Origin: Lachnospiraceae bacterium
GTDB taxonomy: Bacteria > Bacillota > Clostridia > Lachnospirales > Lachnospiraceae
Assembly: GCA_910575005.1 (NCBI GenBank)
Contig: CAJTCL010000008.1
Coordinates: 14,277 to 78,276 of the forward strand
Reading direction: 5' to 3'
Length of the DNA stretch: 64,000 nucleotides
Shown here: in pieces, positions 35,700-44,743 of the stretch
Layout of the letters: each line of letters starts with the position of its first letter
How positions within the stretch are numbered: position 1 is the stretch's first letter
Made by a program: the position numbers and the translations under genes
Notes under the pieces: model-generated
Told to the model about the DNA's origin: nothing
The model's database searches: none
What the model saw: only the letters and a program-made list of their open reading frames with translations

Positions 35700-36569
35700 A
35701 TGAAGTACGAAATCACAGGCAAAACGAAACTTACAGCCCTTTTAGGCAGCCCTGTCTCCCACAGTATTTCCCCTCAAATGCATAATGAGGCATTTCATGA
35801 GTTAGGGCTTGATTATATTTATCTCGCCTTTGATATAACCCCTGATACTCTAGAAACTGCAGTAGCTGGATTAAAGGCAGCTGGTATCTGTGGATTCAAT
35901 TTGACCATGCCCTTAAAAGTACATATTCTGCCATTATTGGACGAATTAACACCAGCAGCCAGGCTTGCAGGAGCTGTAAATACTGTGATGGTAAGAGATG
36001 GCCGCTTAATTGGCCATACAACAGATGGTACAGGCTATATGCGTTCTGTTACGGATGCGGGCTTCGATATTATTGGAAAAAAGATGACTCTGCTCGGCGC
36101 CGGCGGCGCTGCCACTGCAATCTGCGTACAGGCTGCTTTAGATGGTGTTGCCGCCATAGATATGTTTAAGCGCAAAAACAATTCTTGGGATAAGACGGAA
36201 GCTTTTTGTGACAGTGTTGCCTCGGAAACTGGCTGTCAGATTCGGCTTTTGGATATTAACAATACAAACCTTCTCGCCGAAAGTATCTCCGAGAGTACTA
36301 TTCTTACCAACGCAACTAGTGTCGGTATGGCACCAAACACTGCCTTAAGCCCTATTTGTGATCAGTCACTGTTACATAAAGAGTTGATTGTATCTGATAT
36401 CATTTACAATCCCAGAGAAACCCTGCTCTTAAAGCAGGCCAAAGCACAAGGCTGTCGTTACTTTAACGGTCTGTATATGCTGCTCTACCAAGGAGCTGCC
36501 GCATTTACTTGCTGGACGGGCCTGGAAATGCCTGTCGACCTGATTAAGAAAAAATATTTTTCCAATTAA
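35700..36569 (+). CDS. aroE: Shikimate dehydrogenase
   Basis: A 289-residue enzyme from ATG 35700, with AAAGGTGG 8 bases upstream. The shikimate site shows SHSISPQMHN, catalytic Lys73 (NLTMPLK) and Asp109 (GHTTDG). The NADP-binding loop is GAGGAATAI. It reduces 3-dehydroshikimate to shikimate. It is followed by aroF after 39 bases, on the opposite strand to aroD-aroK, so three successive shikimate steps and the entry step share this 3.6-kb block. Confidence 0.96.
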   Translation: MKYEITGKTKLTALLGSPVSHSISPQMHNEAFHELGLDYIYLAFDITPDTLETAVAGLKAAGICGFNLTMPLKVHILPLLDELTPAARLAGAVNTVMVRDGRLIGHTTDGTGYMRSVTDAGFDIIGKKMTLLGAGGAATAICVQAALDGVAAIDMFKRKNNSWDKTEAFCDSVASETGCQIRLLDINNTNLLAESISESTILTNATSVGMAPNTALSPICDQSLLHKELIVSDIIYNPRETLLLKQAKAQGCRYFNGLYMLLYQGAAAFTCWTGLEMPVDLIKKKYFSN

Positions 36570-36608
36570 CAGTCAAAAATCAAATTCAGATAAAGGAGAC
36601 CACCAATT

Positions 36609-37640
36609 ATGAGTTTTACATTTTTTAAGCAACTTCCCAGTCCAGAAGAAATCAAACAGCAATATGGATTATCCCAGTCAGCTACCCAGGCAAAACAAAC
36701 ACGCGATAAAATGGTTCGCGATGTCATCACAGGTGCATCCGATAAATTTCTGGTCATTATTGGCCCATGTTCCGCAGACAATGAAGATTCCGTCTGCGAC
36801 TATATCAGCCGCCTTAGCCGTGTACAGGAAAAAGTAGCTGATCGTCTAGTTATCATTCCTCGAATTTACACCAACAAACCAAGGACAACTGGGGAAGGCT
36901 ACAAAGGAATTGCACATCAGCCAGATCCAGAGAAACGTCCAGATATGCTGGCCGGATTGATTGCCATGCGCAAAATGCATATTCGTGCTCTGGAAGAAAG
37001 CGGCCTCTCCTCCGCAGATGAAATGCTCTATCCAGAAAATTGGCCTTATGTGGAAGATCTGCTTTCCTATGTGGCCATCGGCGCCCGCTCGGTGGAAGAT
37101 CAGCATCACCGCCTGACGGTAAGCGGTTTTGATGTCCCTGCTGGAATGAAAAACCCCACTAGTGGAGATTTCTCCGTTATGCTGAACTCCGTGTATGCCG
37201 GACAACACCCACATCACTTTGTATTCCGCGGTTATGAAGTGGGAACTACTGGAAACCCCTTAACCCATGTTGTTTTAAGAGGCGCTGTCAATAAACGTGG
37301 CGTCTGTATCCCCAATTACCACTATGAAGATCTGGAACGTTTAATTCAAATGTACGACAAAATGGATCTGCAAAACCCTGCAGCTATCATTGACTCTAAC
37401 CACTCCAATTCTAATAAACAATATGAACAACAGATCCGTATTGTCAAAGAGGTGATGCACAACCGAAAAATTTCTCCAGAAATTAGAAGCATAGTAAAAG
37501 GTGTTATGATTGAGAGCTACATTGAACCTGGCTGCCAGAAAGTCGGCGAACATGTCTATGGAAAATCTATCACAGATCCCTGCCTTGGCTGGGAAGAATC
37601 TGAACAATTGATTTATCAGATTGCAGAAATGAATCAATAA
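36609..37640 (+). CDS. aroF: 3-deoxy-7-phosphoheptulonate synthase (DAHP synthase, type I)
   Basis: A 343-residue enzyme of the AroFGH type. Characteristic motifs are IIGPCSADNEDS, PRIYTNKPRTTGEGYKG, IGARSVEDQHHR, GMKNPTSGDF, the metal ligands in DSNHSNSNK and the C-terminal KSITDPCLGWEES. It condenses phosphoenolpyruvate and erythrose 4-phosphate, the first step of aromatic biosynthesis. The E. coli-like type carries the N-terminal allosteric extension, so feedback by an aromatic amino acid is likely. The start has AAAGGAG upstream. Confidence 0.96.
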   Translation: MSFTFFKQLPSPEEIKQQYGLSQSATQAKQTRDKMVRDVITGASDKFLVIIGPCSADNEDSVCDYISRLSRVQEKVADRLVIIPRIYTNKPRTTGEGYKGIAHQPDPEKRPDMLAGLIAMRKMHIRALEESGLSSADEMLYPENWPYVEDLLSYVAIGARSVEDQHHRLTVSGFDVPAGMKNPTSGDFSVMLNSVYAGQHPHHFVFRGYEVGTTGNPLTHVVLRGAVNKRGVCIPNYHYEDLERLIQMYDKMDLQNPAAIIDSNHSNSNKQYEQQIRIVKEVMHNRKISPEIRSIVKGVMIESYIEPGCQKVGEHVYGKSITDPCLGWEESEQLIYQIAEMNQ

Positions 37641-37643
37641 TCT

Positions 37644-37682
37644 AACACTCCAAGTTCTATTGAGTATGGAACTTGGAGTGTT
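37644..37682. terminator. Hairpin after aroF
   Basis: AACACTCCAAGTTC and GAACTTGGAGTGTT form a perfect 14-bp stem with an 11-base loop, three bases after the aroF stop. A T run is missing (TTCATATG). It also faces the 3' end of the truncated xerD. Confidence 0.7.
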
Positions 37683-37716
37683 CATATGCCTTATCTACAT
37701 ACGTTCTAAAAAGTGA

Positions 37717-38496
37717 TTAAGAACGCAAAGATATGCCATTGCTCAGAAGATGTATTGCAAAAGATCGGCGCAGTACATGCGGCGTCAGTTGTCCTGTTAT
37801 CCCCGCCTTTTTTCCATAGGTCTTGATCAATTTCCAAAAACCCTGACGGCTCATCGCCTCTCCAGAACAATTGGTAAACAGATAATCGCTGTCTTTCCCT
37901 GAAAGCAAAGTAAAACGCCCTTCCTCAAGATAAATCTCCAATGCCTGTTTTGCTGCCTTCCCGATTGGAATCACACGTTCTTTATCATGATCTCTGCAGG
38001 TAAGATACTCCATCTGTAAATTGACATCTGAGATTTTTAGAGAAATCAATTCAGATACTCGTATTCCAGTGACATACAATAATTCCATCATTGCCCTGTC
38101 ACGTAATTCTTTGGGGGAGTTTCCCTTAGCCTGTTTTAACAGACGCAATGTCTCTTCCTCAGACAAAATAGACAACGCCTTTTTTTCCACTCTGGGTGCT
38201 TTTATCTCTTCCACTATATTGCGCTTTAGACTTCCCTCTTCCTGCAAGTAATAAAAAAATGCTTTTAGGGAAGCAATATTTCTGGAAATTGTCGCTGGTT
38301 TTTTCCCCTGTCTTTCCAAAAATAAAATATAAGCATTCAATCCTGCCAACGTAATCTGATCTGCTTTCTCAATCCCTTGACCTGCAAAATATTGATCCAT
38401 TTTCTTCAAATCTCTCTCATAAGAAATTGTTGTATTCTCTGATGTCCTTCGTACCTCTTTCAAATATTGGGTAAATTTTTGAATCTCTTCTGTCAT
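37717..38496 (-). pseudogene. xerD: XerD-like tyrosine recombinase lacking its catalytic C-terminus
   Basis: 259 residues against about 295-300 for XerD. The SAM-like core-binding domain (residues 1-85) and most of the catalytic domain are present: the first Arg (YVTGIRVSELISLK), the Lys turn, and HVLRRSFAIHLL with the second-motif His and Arg. The chain then ends at NGISLRS and a stop, exactly where VQEMLGH and the nucleophilic Tyr should follow. No downstream frame restores them, so the last His and the Tyr are gone. The position after spoIIM is the usual one for Clostridial xerD. The break lies 35 bases from the aroF hairpin, which suggests a deletion joined the two regions. It cannot cleave DNA unless another protein supplies the missing part. 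Confidence 0.75.
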
Positions 38497-38539
38497 AAAT
38501 CAATTACCTCATCTGACGTATTTCTATCATTTGTAAACA

Positions 38540-39175
38540 TTACATAATTTTCAAAATCTGTTTTAAAATCACCGGATTAATATAACTTTCCAAAAAAATT
38601 CCTGCCGCAAATAAAATTAACAAGCCTGCACCTGCCAATAATCCCGCTGCACAGATATAGCCACGATCTAAGATTGGCCCCCGCCCTTCCATATACATCC
38701 GTTGCCGCAAATAAACAGTCAAATAGCAATACAACAAATACACCGGCAGATAAAACAGATACTGTGGAAATAATCCCCCTAATACCAATAATATTCCCTT
38801 CATCCCATATTTGGCAATCGCCGATGCAAGCATAAATCCTACAGAAAACCCCTGCCATCCAATCATAAGAATCCCACCAATAATACCAAAAGCGGTGAAT
38901 GCCAACAACAGCAGTAATAACAACAATGGGACACGCTCCCCCAAAATATAAAAAAATAAATTCTCTCCATTAATTTCTGTATATTGGAATTTTTCCACAA
39001 AATAATCATTTAAAATTCCGGCATTGGAAACTGCCTCTCTTCCCATAATATTTGCCATAAAAATTCCCGCTACAAAAGCCCCTAAAAGTCCTCCCTTCAT
39101 AACCTGTGCCCAAACGGGCCCATTCCTCGGAAGTCTTTCTCTCTGCCTCCAATGCCTGTTCAGTAATTTTTTCAT
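38540..39175 (-). CDS. spoIIM: Stage II sporulation protein M
   Basis: A 211-residue membrane protein with five or so hydrophobic segments (about residues 25-45, 80-105, 110-135, 145-165, 180-205). GGLLGAFVAGIFMANIMG and the PQYLFYLPVYLLYCYL region fit SpoIIM, part of the SpoIIDMP complex that thins peptidoglycan during engulfment. The upstream nudix and downstream xerD genes form the neighbourhood seen in many Clostridia. The start ATG at 39175 lies close to GGAAGGC. It was expressed in the mother cell in studied relatives. Confidence 0.9.
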   Translation of the reverse strand: MKKLLNRHWRQRERLPRNGPVWAQVMKGGLLGAFVAGIFMANIMGREAVSNAGILNDYFVEKFQYTEINGENLFFYILGERVPLLLLLLLLAFTAFGIIGGILMIGWQGFSVGFMLASAIAKYGMKGILLVLGGLFPQYLFYLPVYLLYCYLTVYLRQRMYMEGRGPILDRGYICAAGLLAGAGLLILFAAGIFLESYINPVILKQILKIM

Positions 39176-39295
39176 ATGCCTTCCAGTCTTTTTTTCTATC
39201 TTATGCAGGTCTCGTACAAAAAATTATCACTGCTGATATTTTTAAAATCAGAAAGGCCTGAATATCTATATTCATAGAGTTTTGAATCGTTATAA

Positions 39296-39838
39296 TTAGC
39301 AATACTTATTTTTATATGCCATAATTGCTGCCACTGTCTTGCCATCCTGAATGACCCCCTGATAGACCAGTTCACACAATTCTGACAGCTCATGCGCTTC
39401 CAACTCAATATACTCTCCCTCATCCAAATGTTGTTCGGAAGGGATTAAATCTCTTGCCACATATACATCAATCATTTCATTGCAAAATGCAACTGTAGTG
39501 CGAAGTGATAGTAAAAATTCCAGATTGTCACAGCGATAGCCCGTCTCCTCTTCCAGTTCTCTGGAAGCACATTCAATCGTAGGTTCTGTCACAGAATCTC
39601 TGGAACCCGCTGGTATCTCCAAGGTAAAACGATTTAAGGCATTGCGATACTGACGAACCATCAAAATTTTACCATCTGGTAATACTGGCACCACCGCCGC
39701 CGCCCCTTTGCGATGCTCCACATAATCCCATTTTTCCACTTTTCCATCAGGCAGTTCCATATAGTCAGAATAGATATCCAAAATGGAACCTTGATGCTCC
39801 AATACTCGTTCTTTTCTCCTCAATAATGGCTGTTTCAT
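39296..39838 (-). CDS. Nudix hydrolase, ADP-ribose pyrophosphatase-like
   Basis: A 180-residue protein from ATG 39838 (MKQPLLRRKERVLEHQG), with AGGAGG 7 bases upstream. The Nudix box is intact: GSRDSVTEPTIECASRELEE followed by ETGY. The overall pattern (YVEHRKGAAAVVPVLPDGKILMVRQYR, IDVYVARDL) is that of NudF/ADP-ribose pyrophosphatases, which hydrolyse ADP-ribose to AMP and ribose 5-phosphate. It precedes spoIIM and xerD on the same strand. Substrate is by analogy. Confidence 0.9.
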   Translation of the reverse strand: MKQPLLRRKERVLEHQGSILDIYSDYMELPDGKVEKWDYVEHRKGAAAVVPVLPDGKILMVRQYRNALNRFTLEIPAGSRDSVTEPTIECASRELEEETGYRCDNLEFLLSLRTTVAFCNEMIDVYVARDLIPSEQHLDEGEYIELEAHELSELCELVYQGVIQDGKTVAAIMAYKNKYC

Positions 39839-39955
39839 TTTATCTCCTCCTAAATTTATAAATCGAGTAGGGAAGATTTTCTTCCCCTGCCTGCTGCACA
39901 AGCTGAACACCATGTAAGTAGTAAATTTCTTTATGCGTCCTTGTATATAAAAAAA

Positions 39956-39983
39956 GACCGTCAACTTTCTTATGTTGACGGTC
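39956..39983. terminator. Bidirectional terminator after rny
   Basis: GACCGTCAAC and GTTGACGGTC form a 10-bp stem. The minus strand continues with a run of seven T, the plus strand with TTTT. It lies 66 bases after the rny stop. Confidence 0.9.
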
Positions 39984-40049
39984 TTTTGCCCAGCTTATAC
40001 AGAACACACCGATTTAATCGGCAAACTTAGACCCGAATTGTGTTATCCT

Positions 40050-41597
40050 TTACTTGGCATAATCCGTTACACGAGATTCACGAATTACATTGACCTTGAT
40101 TTGTCCTGGATATTCCAAATCATTTTCAATCTGTTTTGACACATCACGCGCTAACAAAACCATATCTGCATCGCTAATCTGCTCAGGAACTACCATAATC
40201 CGAATCTCTCTACCTGCTTGAATGGCAAATGACTTATCAACACCCTTGAAATTATTGGCTATGTCTTCCAACTGCTTCAATCTGTTTGAATATGTTTCTA
40301 ATGTTTCTCTTCTTGCTCCTGGTCTGGCTGCTGAAATTGCATCTGCCGCTTGTACCAGACATGCAATCAGAGACTGTGGTTCTACATCTCCATGATGAGC
40401 TTCAACTGCATTAATAATCGTGGAGCTTTCCTTATATTTTCTACATAAGTCCACACCAATCTGAATATGGGAACCTTGTAATTCATGGTCAACAGATTTT
40501 CCAATATCATGGAGAAGACCTGCACGCTTTGCCATTCTCACATCCACACCGATTTCTGCTGCCAATAAACCGGAAAGTTGCGCCACTTCTATGGAATGCT
40601 TCAACGCATTCTGCCCATAGCTTGTCCTAAATTTCATCTTGCCAAGCAATCGCACAAGTTCTGGATGAATGCCATGCACACCCACTTCTAGGGTTGCCGC
40701 TTCTCCCTCTTCCCGAATCATGGTCTCCACTTCTTTTTGAGCTTTCTCCACCATCTCTTCAATTCTTGCCGGATGGATTCGCCCATCAACGATTAATTTT
40801 TCCAAAGCAATTCTTGCAACTTCCCGACGAACCGGGTCAAAACCAGAGAGTATTACTGCCTCTGGTGTATCATCAATTATCAGATCTACACCCGTCATTG
40901 TCTCTAAGGTACGAATGTTTCTTCCTTCTCTTCCGATAATTCTTCCTTTCATCTCGTCATTGGGAAGCTGTACCACTGAAATCGTAGTTTCCGCCACATG
41001 ATCAGCAGCACATTTCTGGATAGCCGTGACAATATATTCCTTTGCCTTCTTCCCAGCTTCTTCTTTTGCTTTGATTTCCATTTCTTTGATTAATTTTGCA
41101 GTATCAAGCTTTACATCATCTTCAATCATTTTTAAAAGATAATCTTTTGCCTGTTCAGAGGTTAATCCTGAGATTCTTTCTAGTTCCTGTACGCGTTCCT
41201 CGTGTAGCTTTGAAACTTCTGCTTTCTGCCTGTTAATCTCTTCTTCCTTCGCTGCAAAACCTGCTTCTTTCTTCTCGATCGACTCTAATTTCCGATCCAG
41301 ATTTTCTTCTTTCTGGATAATGCGTCGCTCGTTGCGCTGAATCTCATTCCGGCGTTCTTTGATTTCTTTGTCAAGTTCATTCTTACTGCGAATGGACTCT
41401 TCTTTAATCTCCAGCATAGATTCCCGCTTCTTGTTCTCAGCAGTCTTAACAGCTTCATCTATTATTTTTCTTGCCTTTTCCTCTGCGCTTCCAATCTTGG
41501 AATCTGCAGCACGCTTACAATGTTCATTCGTGGCAAAGCAAGTAATAGGTACGGCAATAATTAACGTGACTACTACAGCGATTAAAATTCCTGGCAC
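40050..41597 (-). CDS. rny: Ribonuclease Y
   Basis: A 515-residue endoribonuclease. An N-terminal membrane anchor ([20 protein letters not shown]), a long coiled coil (about 30-190), a KH domain ([20 protein letters not shown]) and an HD domain ([12 protein letters not shown], and HHGDVEP) follow in order. It starts the decay of many mRNAs in Firmicutes and acts at the inner membrane. It lies downstream of trxA-recA-recX on the same strand, a usual order in this family, but is separated by 446 bp that carry a repeat. Confidence 0.97.
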   Translation of the reverse strand: MPGILIAVVVTLIIAVPITCFATNEHCKRAADSKIGSAEEKARKIIDEAVKTAENKKRESMLEIKEESIRSKNELDKEIKERRNEIQRNERRIIQKEENLDRKLESIEKKEAGFAAKEEEINRQKAEVSKLHEERVQELERISGLTSEQAKDYLLKMIEDDVKLDTAKLIKEMEIKAKEEAGKKAKEYIVTAIQKCAADHVAETTISVVQLPNDEMKGRIIGREGRNIRTLETMTGVDLIIDDTPEAVILSGFDPVRREVARIALEKLIVDGRIHPARIEEMVEKAQKEVETMIREEGEAATLEVGVHGIHPELVRLLGKMKFRTSYGQNALKHSIEVAQLSGLLAAEIGVDVRMAKRAGLLHDIGKSVDHELQGSHIQIGVDLCRKYKESSTIINAVEAHHGDVEPQSLIACLVQAADAISAARPGARRETLETYSNRLKQLEDIANNFKGVDKSFAIQAGREIRIMVVPEQISDADMVLLARDVSKQIENDLEYPGQIKVNVIRESRVTDYAK

Positions 41598-41892
41598 AGG
41601 AGCACCTCCTTATTTAGTTTTCATTGTACATATAGCAGAACATTTTCATCACTATAGCCAACAACATCATCATTTGTCCTTGACCATAGCCCCTCCAGGG
41701 GATGCGCACGAATTTTGTAAGAAAAATGAAGTTCATTGCGCAACAAAAATCGGCGCGGTGAATGCTAAAAACAAAAATTTTTATCGTTCACTAATATGTC
41801 ATATACAATAAATTGCATACATAACCTTCTATTTAAGGACATGAATAGCAACATACTGATTTTATACTTTTTTCCGCTTTATGTCAAGTAGT

Positions 41893-42058
41893 CTAGCGTG
41901 TGTTTAAAAATGCTTTCTGCTAGATATATTCCACAATTTATGGGAGATTTGTACCAAATAAGGGATGCGTAACGAGCTATATTGACCGAATGAGTCATAA
42001 ATCTCACGCAATGTGAGAAATTACAGATAACAGTAATAATTTTTCAAACACGCTCTAG
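41893..42058. repeat. Dispersed repeat, family 2, abutting and feeding into recX (166 bp)
   Basis: The ends CTAGCGTGTGTTTAAAAA and TTTTTCAAACACGCTCTAG are near-perfect inverted repeats. The interior includes a small palindrome CTCACgcaatGTGAG (42003-42017). The right inverted repeat contains the last codons and the stop of recX (ERV and TGA). It is unlike family 1. The rest of the gap (41598-41892) shows no feature that I can support. Confidence 0.65.
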
Positions 42059-42646
42059 TACATGCAAAATGTCATCTGACTGAAATCCTTTGCGCAACAA
42101 AAATTGATACATCCTGCGTTTTTCTTTCATATCTGCTTCCTGCGCACAATATTGCTTTTTCTCAATCCACTTTAAAATTAACTGTCTCTCATTCTCCTGC
42201 TGGTATTCTTCCTCCAATGCCTGCTGTGCCATCTGTTTGGGAACTCCCTTAGCCAGAAGTTCCATCTGTAATTTTTTTTGACTCTTTTGTTCTTTTCGCG
42301 CTCTGACATAATTCTGTGCATAACGCAAATCATCCACATAATGATAACTTTTCACATATGCAACAGCATCCTCAATGACATCCTCTGGATAATATCCCAA
42401 TCTCAGCTTCTCTCTTAACTGGGCTTCTGTTCGATCCATCCGTTCCAATAAGTGCATCGCTCTCTTGCGTGCCCGTCTAATCAGGATTTCTTCTCTGATC
42501 TGTAAAAACTGTTGTTCTAAAAGCTCCTCCCCCTCTGTCAGATCATAGCGTCTCTGCTCTGCTTTGTATAACAAAAAACAAGTCCCGTCCTCCAATACGA
42601 TTTTAACACGTTTCTTATCTAGTTCAGAAATCCGAATGATCTGCAT
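42044..42646 (-). CDS. recX: RecX, regulator of RecA
   Basis: A 200-residue RecX built of three-helix repeats (RRARKRAMHLLERMDRTEAQ, EKLRLGYYPEDVIEDAVAYV, DDLRYAQNYVRARKEQKSQ). It modulates RecA filaments. It starts 29 bases after recA ends, on the same transcript. The final residues ERV and the stop lie in the inverted repeat of the element at 41893-42058, so the present C-terminus was set by that insertion. An N-terminal part (IIRISELDKKRVKIVLEDG) is normal. Confidence 0.92.
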   Translation of the reverse strand: MQIIRISELDKKRVKIVLEDGTCFLLYKAEQRRYDLTEGEELLEQQFLQIREEILIRRARKRAMHLLERMDRTEAQLREKLRLGYYPEDVIEDAVAYVKSYHYVDDLRYAQNYVRARKEQKSQKKLQMELLAKGVPKQMAQQALEEEYQQENERQLILKWIEKKQYCAQEADMKEKRRMYQFLLRKGFQSDDILHVLERV

Positions 42647-42675
42647 CTTTCTTTCCTTTCTTTATGCCCAAATTC

Positions 42676-43860
42676 TTAAATCTGATCTACCTTATCTTGC
42701 TTTACAATTTCTTCTTTGTCCTTCTTTGGAGCTTCCGCAGAATCTCCTTTCTTCTTTGCACTCTCAGCAGATTCTTCCTTCTTCTTTAAAGTCTCTAAAG
42801 ATTCTTCTGCCTCTTGTTCTAACTGGTCCTTCTCTAATACCTCTGCGCGAACCTTCTGCGCTACCTCCTGGCAGACTTCATCATGCTCACGCAGATACTG
42901 TTTGGCATTCTCCCTGCCCTGTCCAATCTTAGCATTATTATAAGCAAACCATGCTCCTGATTTATTGATTATATTAAAATCTACAGCAAGATCCAGAATA
43001 TCTCCTTCTCTGGAAATCCCCTGTCCAAACATAATATCAAATTCTGCTTCTTTAAATGGAGGTGCTACTTTATTCTTAACCACCTTGACCTTGGTACGAT
43101 TGCCGATAAATTCTCCTGCCTGCTTCAATGTCTCAATTCTTCTCACATCCAGACGCACAGAAGAATAAAATTTCAAAGCCCGTCCGCCTGTGGTGGTCTC
43201 AGGATTGCCAAACATAACACCAACTTTCTCACGAAGCTGATTGATAAAAAGTACAATACAATTTGTCTTGCTGACAACTGCGGTCAGCTTCCGCAACGCC
43301 TGTGACATTAAACGTGCCTGCAGTCCCACATGGGAATCCCCCATATCACCGTCAATCTCTGATTTTGGTACCAATGCTGCTACGGAATCGACAATCACAA
43401 TATCAACTGCACCAGAACGCACCATTGTCTCTGTAATCTCCAGCGCCTGCTCTCCATTGTCTGGCTGAGAAATATAGAGATTGTCAATATCAACACCTAT
43501 ATGCTTGGCATAAACCGGATCCAAAGCATGTTCTGCATCAATAAATCCAGCAATTCCGCCGTTCTTTTGAACCTCTGCCACGATATGTAATGCCACCGTA
43601 GTCTTACCACTGGATTCTGGTCCATAGACTTCAATAATTCTTCCCTTGGGCACGCCCCCTACACCCAATGCCAAATCAAGACTGAGACATCCAGTTGGAA
43701 CTGCCTCCACATTCATATTCTTAGCGGATTCACCCAGCTTCATCACAGAACCCTTGCCATAATCTTTCTCAATTTTAGAGATTGCCGCCTCCAATGCTTT
43801 TAACTTCTCTTCCTTGGTTCCTGGAATCTGTAATGTTTTTGATTTATCTTCTTTTGCCAT
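42676..43860 (-). CDS. recA: Recombinase A
   Basis: A 394-residue RecA. I set the start at ATG 43860 ([10 protein letters not shown]), since AAGGAGA is 7-8 bases before it; the ATG two codons upstream is too close. Walker [10 protein letters not shown], the L1 and L2 loops ([17 protein letters not shown] and [11 protein letters not shown]) and the Walker B region [10 protein letters not shown] are intact. The C-terminus is longer than usual and very charged ([21 protein letters not shown] and on), as in other Clostridia. The upstream SOS box shows LexA control. recX follows. Confidence 0.98.
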   Translation of the reverse strand: MAKEDKSKTLQIPGTKEEKLKALEAAISKIEKDYGKGSVMKLGESAKNMNVEAVPTGCLSLDLALGVGGVPKGRIIEVYGPESSGKTTVALHIVAEVQKNGGIAGFIDAEHALDPVYAKHIGVDIDNLYISQPDNGEQALEITETMVRSGAVDIVIVDSVAALVPKSEIDGDMGDSHVGLQARLMSQALRKLTAVVSKTNCIVLFINQLREKVGVMFGNPETTTGGRALKFYSSVRLDVRRIETLKQAGEFIGNRTKVKVVKNKVAPPFKEAEFDIMFGQGISREGDILDLAVDFNIINKSGAWFAYNNAKIGQGRENAKQYLREHDEVCQEVAQKVRAEVLEKDQLEQEAEESLETLKKKEESAESAKKKGDSAEAPKKDKEEIVKQDKVDQI

Positions 43861-43877
43861 ACTCATTCTCCTTTTTA

Positions 43878-43891
43878 AGAACTTATGTTCG
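43878..43891. promoter_or_regulatory. SOS box (LexA/DinR operator) of recA
   Basis: On the minus strand CGAACATAAGTTCT matches the Firmicutes consensus CGAACNNNNGTTCG with one change. It overlaps the expected transcript start, between the -10 box (43902) and the recA start. Confidence 0.9.
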
Positions 43892-43901
43892 TGTATTTAA
43901 T

Positions 43902-43930
43902 ATAGTAATACACTTTTATAATATTGTCAA
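43902..43930 (-). promoter_or_regulatory. recA promoter
   Basis: On the minus strand TTGACA (43925-43930), 17-bp spacer, TACTAT (43902-43907). The SOS box follows within 20 bases. Confidence 0.85.
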
Positions 43931-44024
43931 CTGTTTTGTGGAAATTTTATACTGTGATTTTGACATGCATTTTTATGAGATTTCCTGCCTTATCAAACTG
44001 CCTGCCATACTGGAAAAGAAAAAA

Positions 44025-44050
44025 GAACAGTTACTGATTAGTAACTGCTC
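44025..44050 (-). terminator. Terminator of trxA
   Basis: GAACAGTTACT and AGTAACTGCTC pair over 11 bp (one G-T pair) with a 4-base loop. The minus strand continues with TTCTTTTTTC. It isolates trxA from the recA promoter. Confidence 0.85.
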
Positions 44051-44078
44051 TTTATTATAAAGTCTGCCAATGAATCCG

Positions 44079-44390
44079 TCAAGCTATGATGGAACGAATC
44101 TGCTCTAAAGAGTGGAATCCCACCTCTTTCTTTACCGCCTCCCCATCCTTAAATAAGACCAGCATGGGAATGCTCATGACACCATATTTCTGTGCCAGTG
44201 CTCCTTCCTGATCTACATTCAACTTGCCAACCTTGATCTTGCCAGAGAATTCTTCTGCTGCCTGATCAATCACTGGCCCCTGCATCTGACATGGGACACA
44301 CCATTCTGCCCAAAAATCAACCAGCACTGGTATCTCACTCTTCATCACTTCTGTTTCAAAATTATCCACGGTAACTTTTACTACTGCCAT
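44079..44390 (-). CDS. trxA: Thioredoxin
   Basis: A 103-residue thioredoxin, complete. The active site is WCVPC (Cys31 and Cys34), where the standard sequence is WCGPC; the change of Gly to Val next to the nucleophile may shift the redox potential. PVLVDFWAEW, the cis-Pro in MSIPMLVLFKDG and the ending SLEQIRSIIA are normal. AGGAGG precedes the ATG. It reduces protein disulfides with thioredoxin reductase (not in this window). Confidence 0.96.
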   Translation of the reverse strand: MAVVKVTVDNFETEVMKSEIPVLVDFWAEWCVPCQMQGPVIDQAAEEFSGKIKVGKLNVDQEGALAQKYGVMSIPMLVLFKDGEAVKKEVGFHSLEQIRSIIA

Positions 44391-44423
44391 TTTAATTTCC
44401 TCCTAAATTTTCTTTGCTAAAAT

Positions 44424-44597
44424 GTAACGATTCAGATCCCTATGGAAATATAAGCCAGACCGTTGAAATCTATTTGAAAAAGACTAAATTTCTATTTCTA
44501 TGAGGATGATCATCCCCAAAGCTACAGACGAAAACCTCTTTCAAGGCATATGACAATTTTGCTGGCATATCTGTGATAAGAGTTTCTGAATAGTTAC
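44424..44597. repeat. Dispersed palindromic repeat, family 1, copy B (174 bp)
   Basis: The ends GTAACGATTCAGA and TCTGAATAGTTAC are inverted repeats with one mismatch. The right part (about 44527-44597) matches copy A at 8631-8719; the left part contains about 85 bp that copy A lacks. Together with the small hairpin at 44687-44706 (ACAGAGCA and TGCTCTGT) it fills the 353-bp gap between trxA and the sensor kinase gene. Confidence 0.7.
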
Positions 44598-44743
44598 GCT
44601 AAAATAATGTTAAAATTCATTTTCTTTCTTGAATCGCCTCTTTCTTCATGGTACGATTTAATCTGACTGATAATGATACCTATGGCACAGAGCATCTCTG
44701 CTCTGTCTGCCTCCACAAAAGAGACAACTATTGAGGTACTCAA

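Noticed and set aside
36690-36715. CAAACACGCGAT inside aroF as a copy of the family 2 repeat end
   Set aside because: It is a short match within conserved coding sequence with no partner end.
41598-41892. Search for a riboswitch or small RNA in the rny leader
   Set aside because: No conserved riboswitch motifs, no convincing promoter or terminator pair were visible.
44687-44706. Leader hairpin of the KdpD-like kinase gene as a ydaO/cyclic di-AMP riboswitch
   Set aside because: The leader is too short and lacks the conserved riboswitch core; only a simple 8-bp stem is present.
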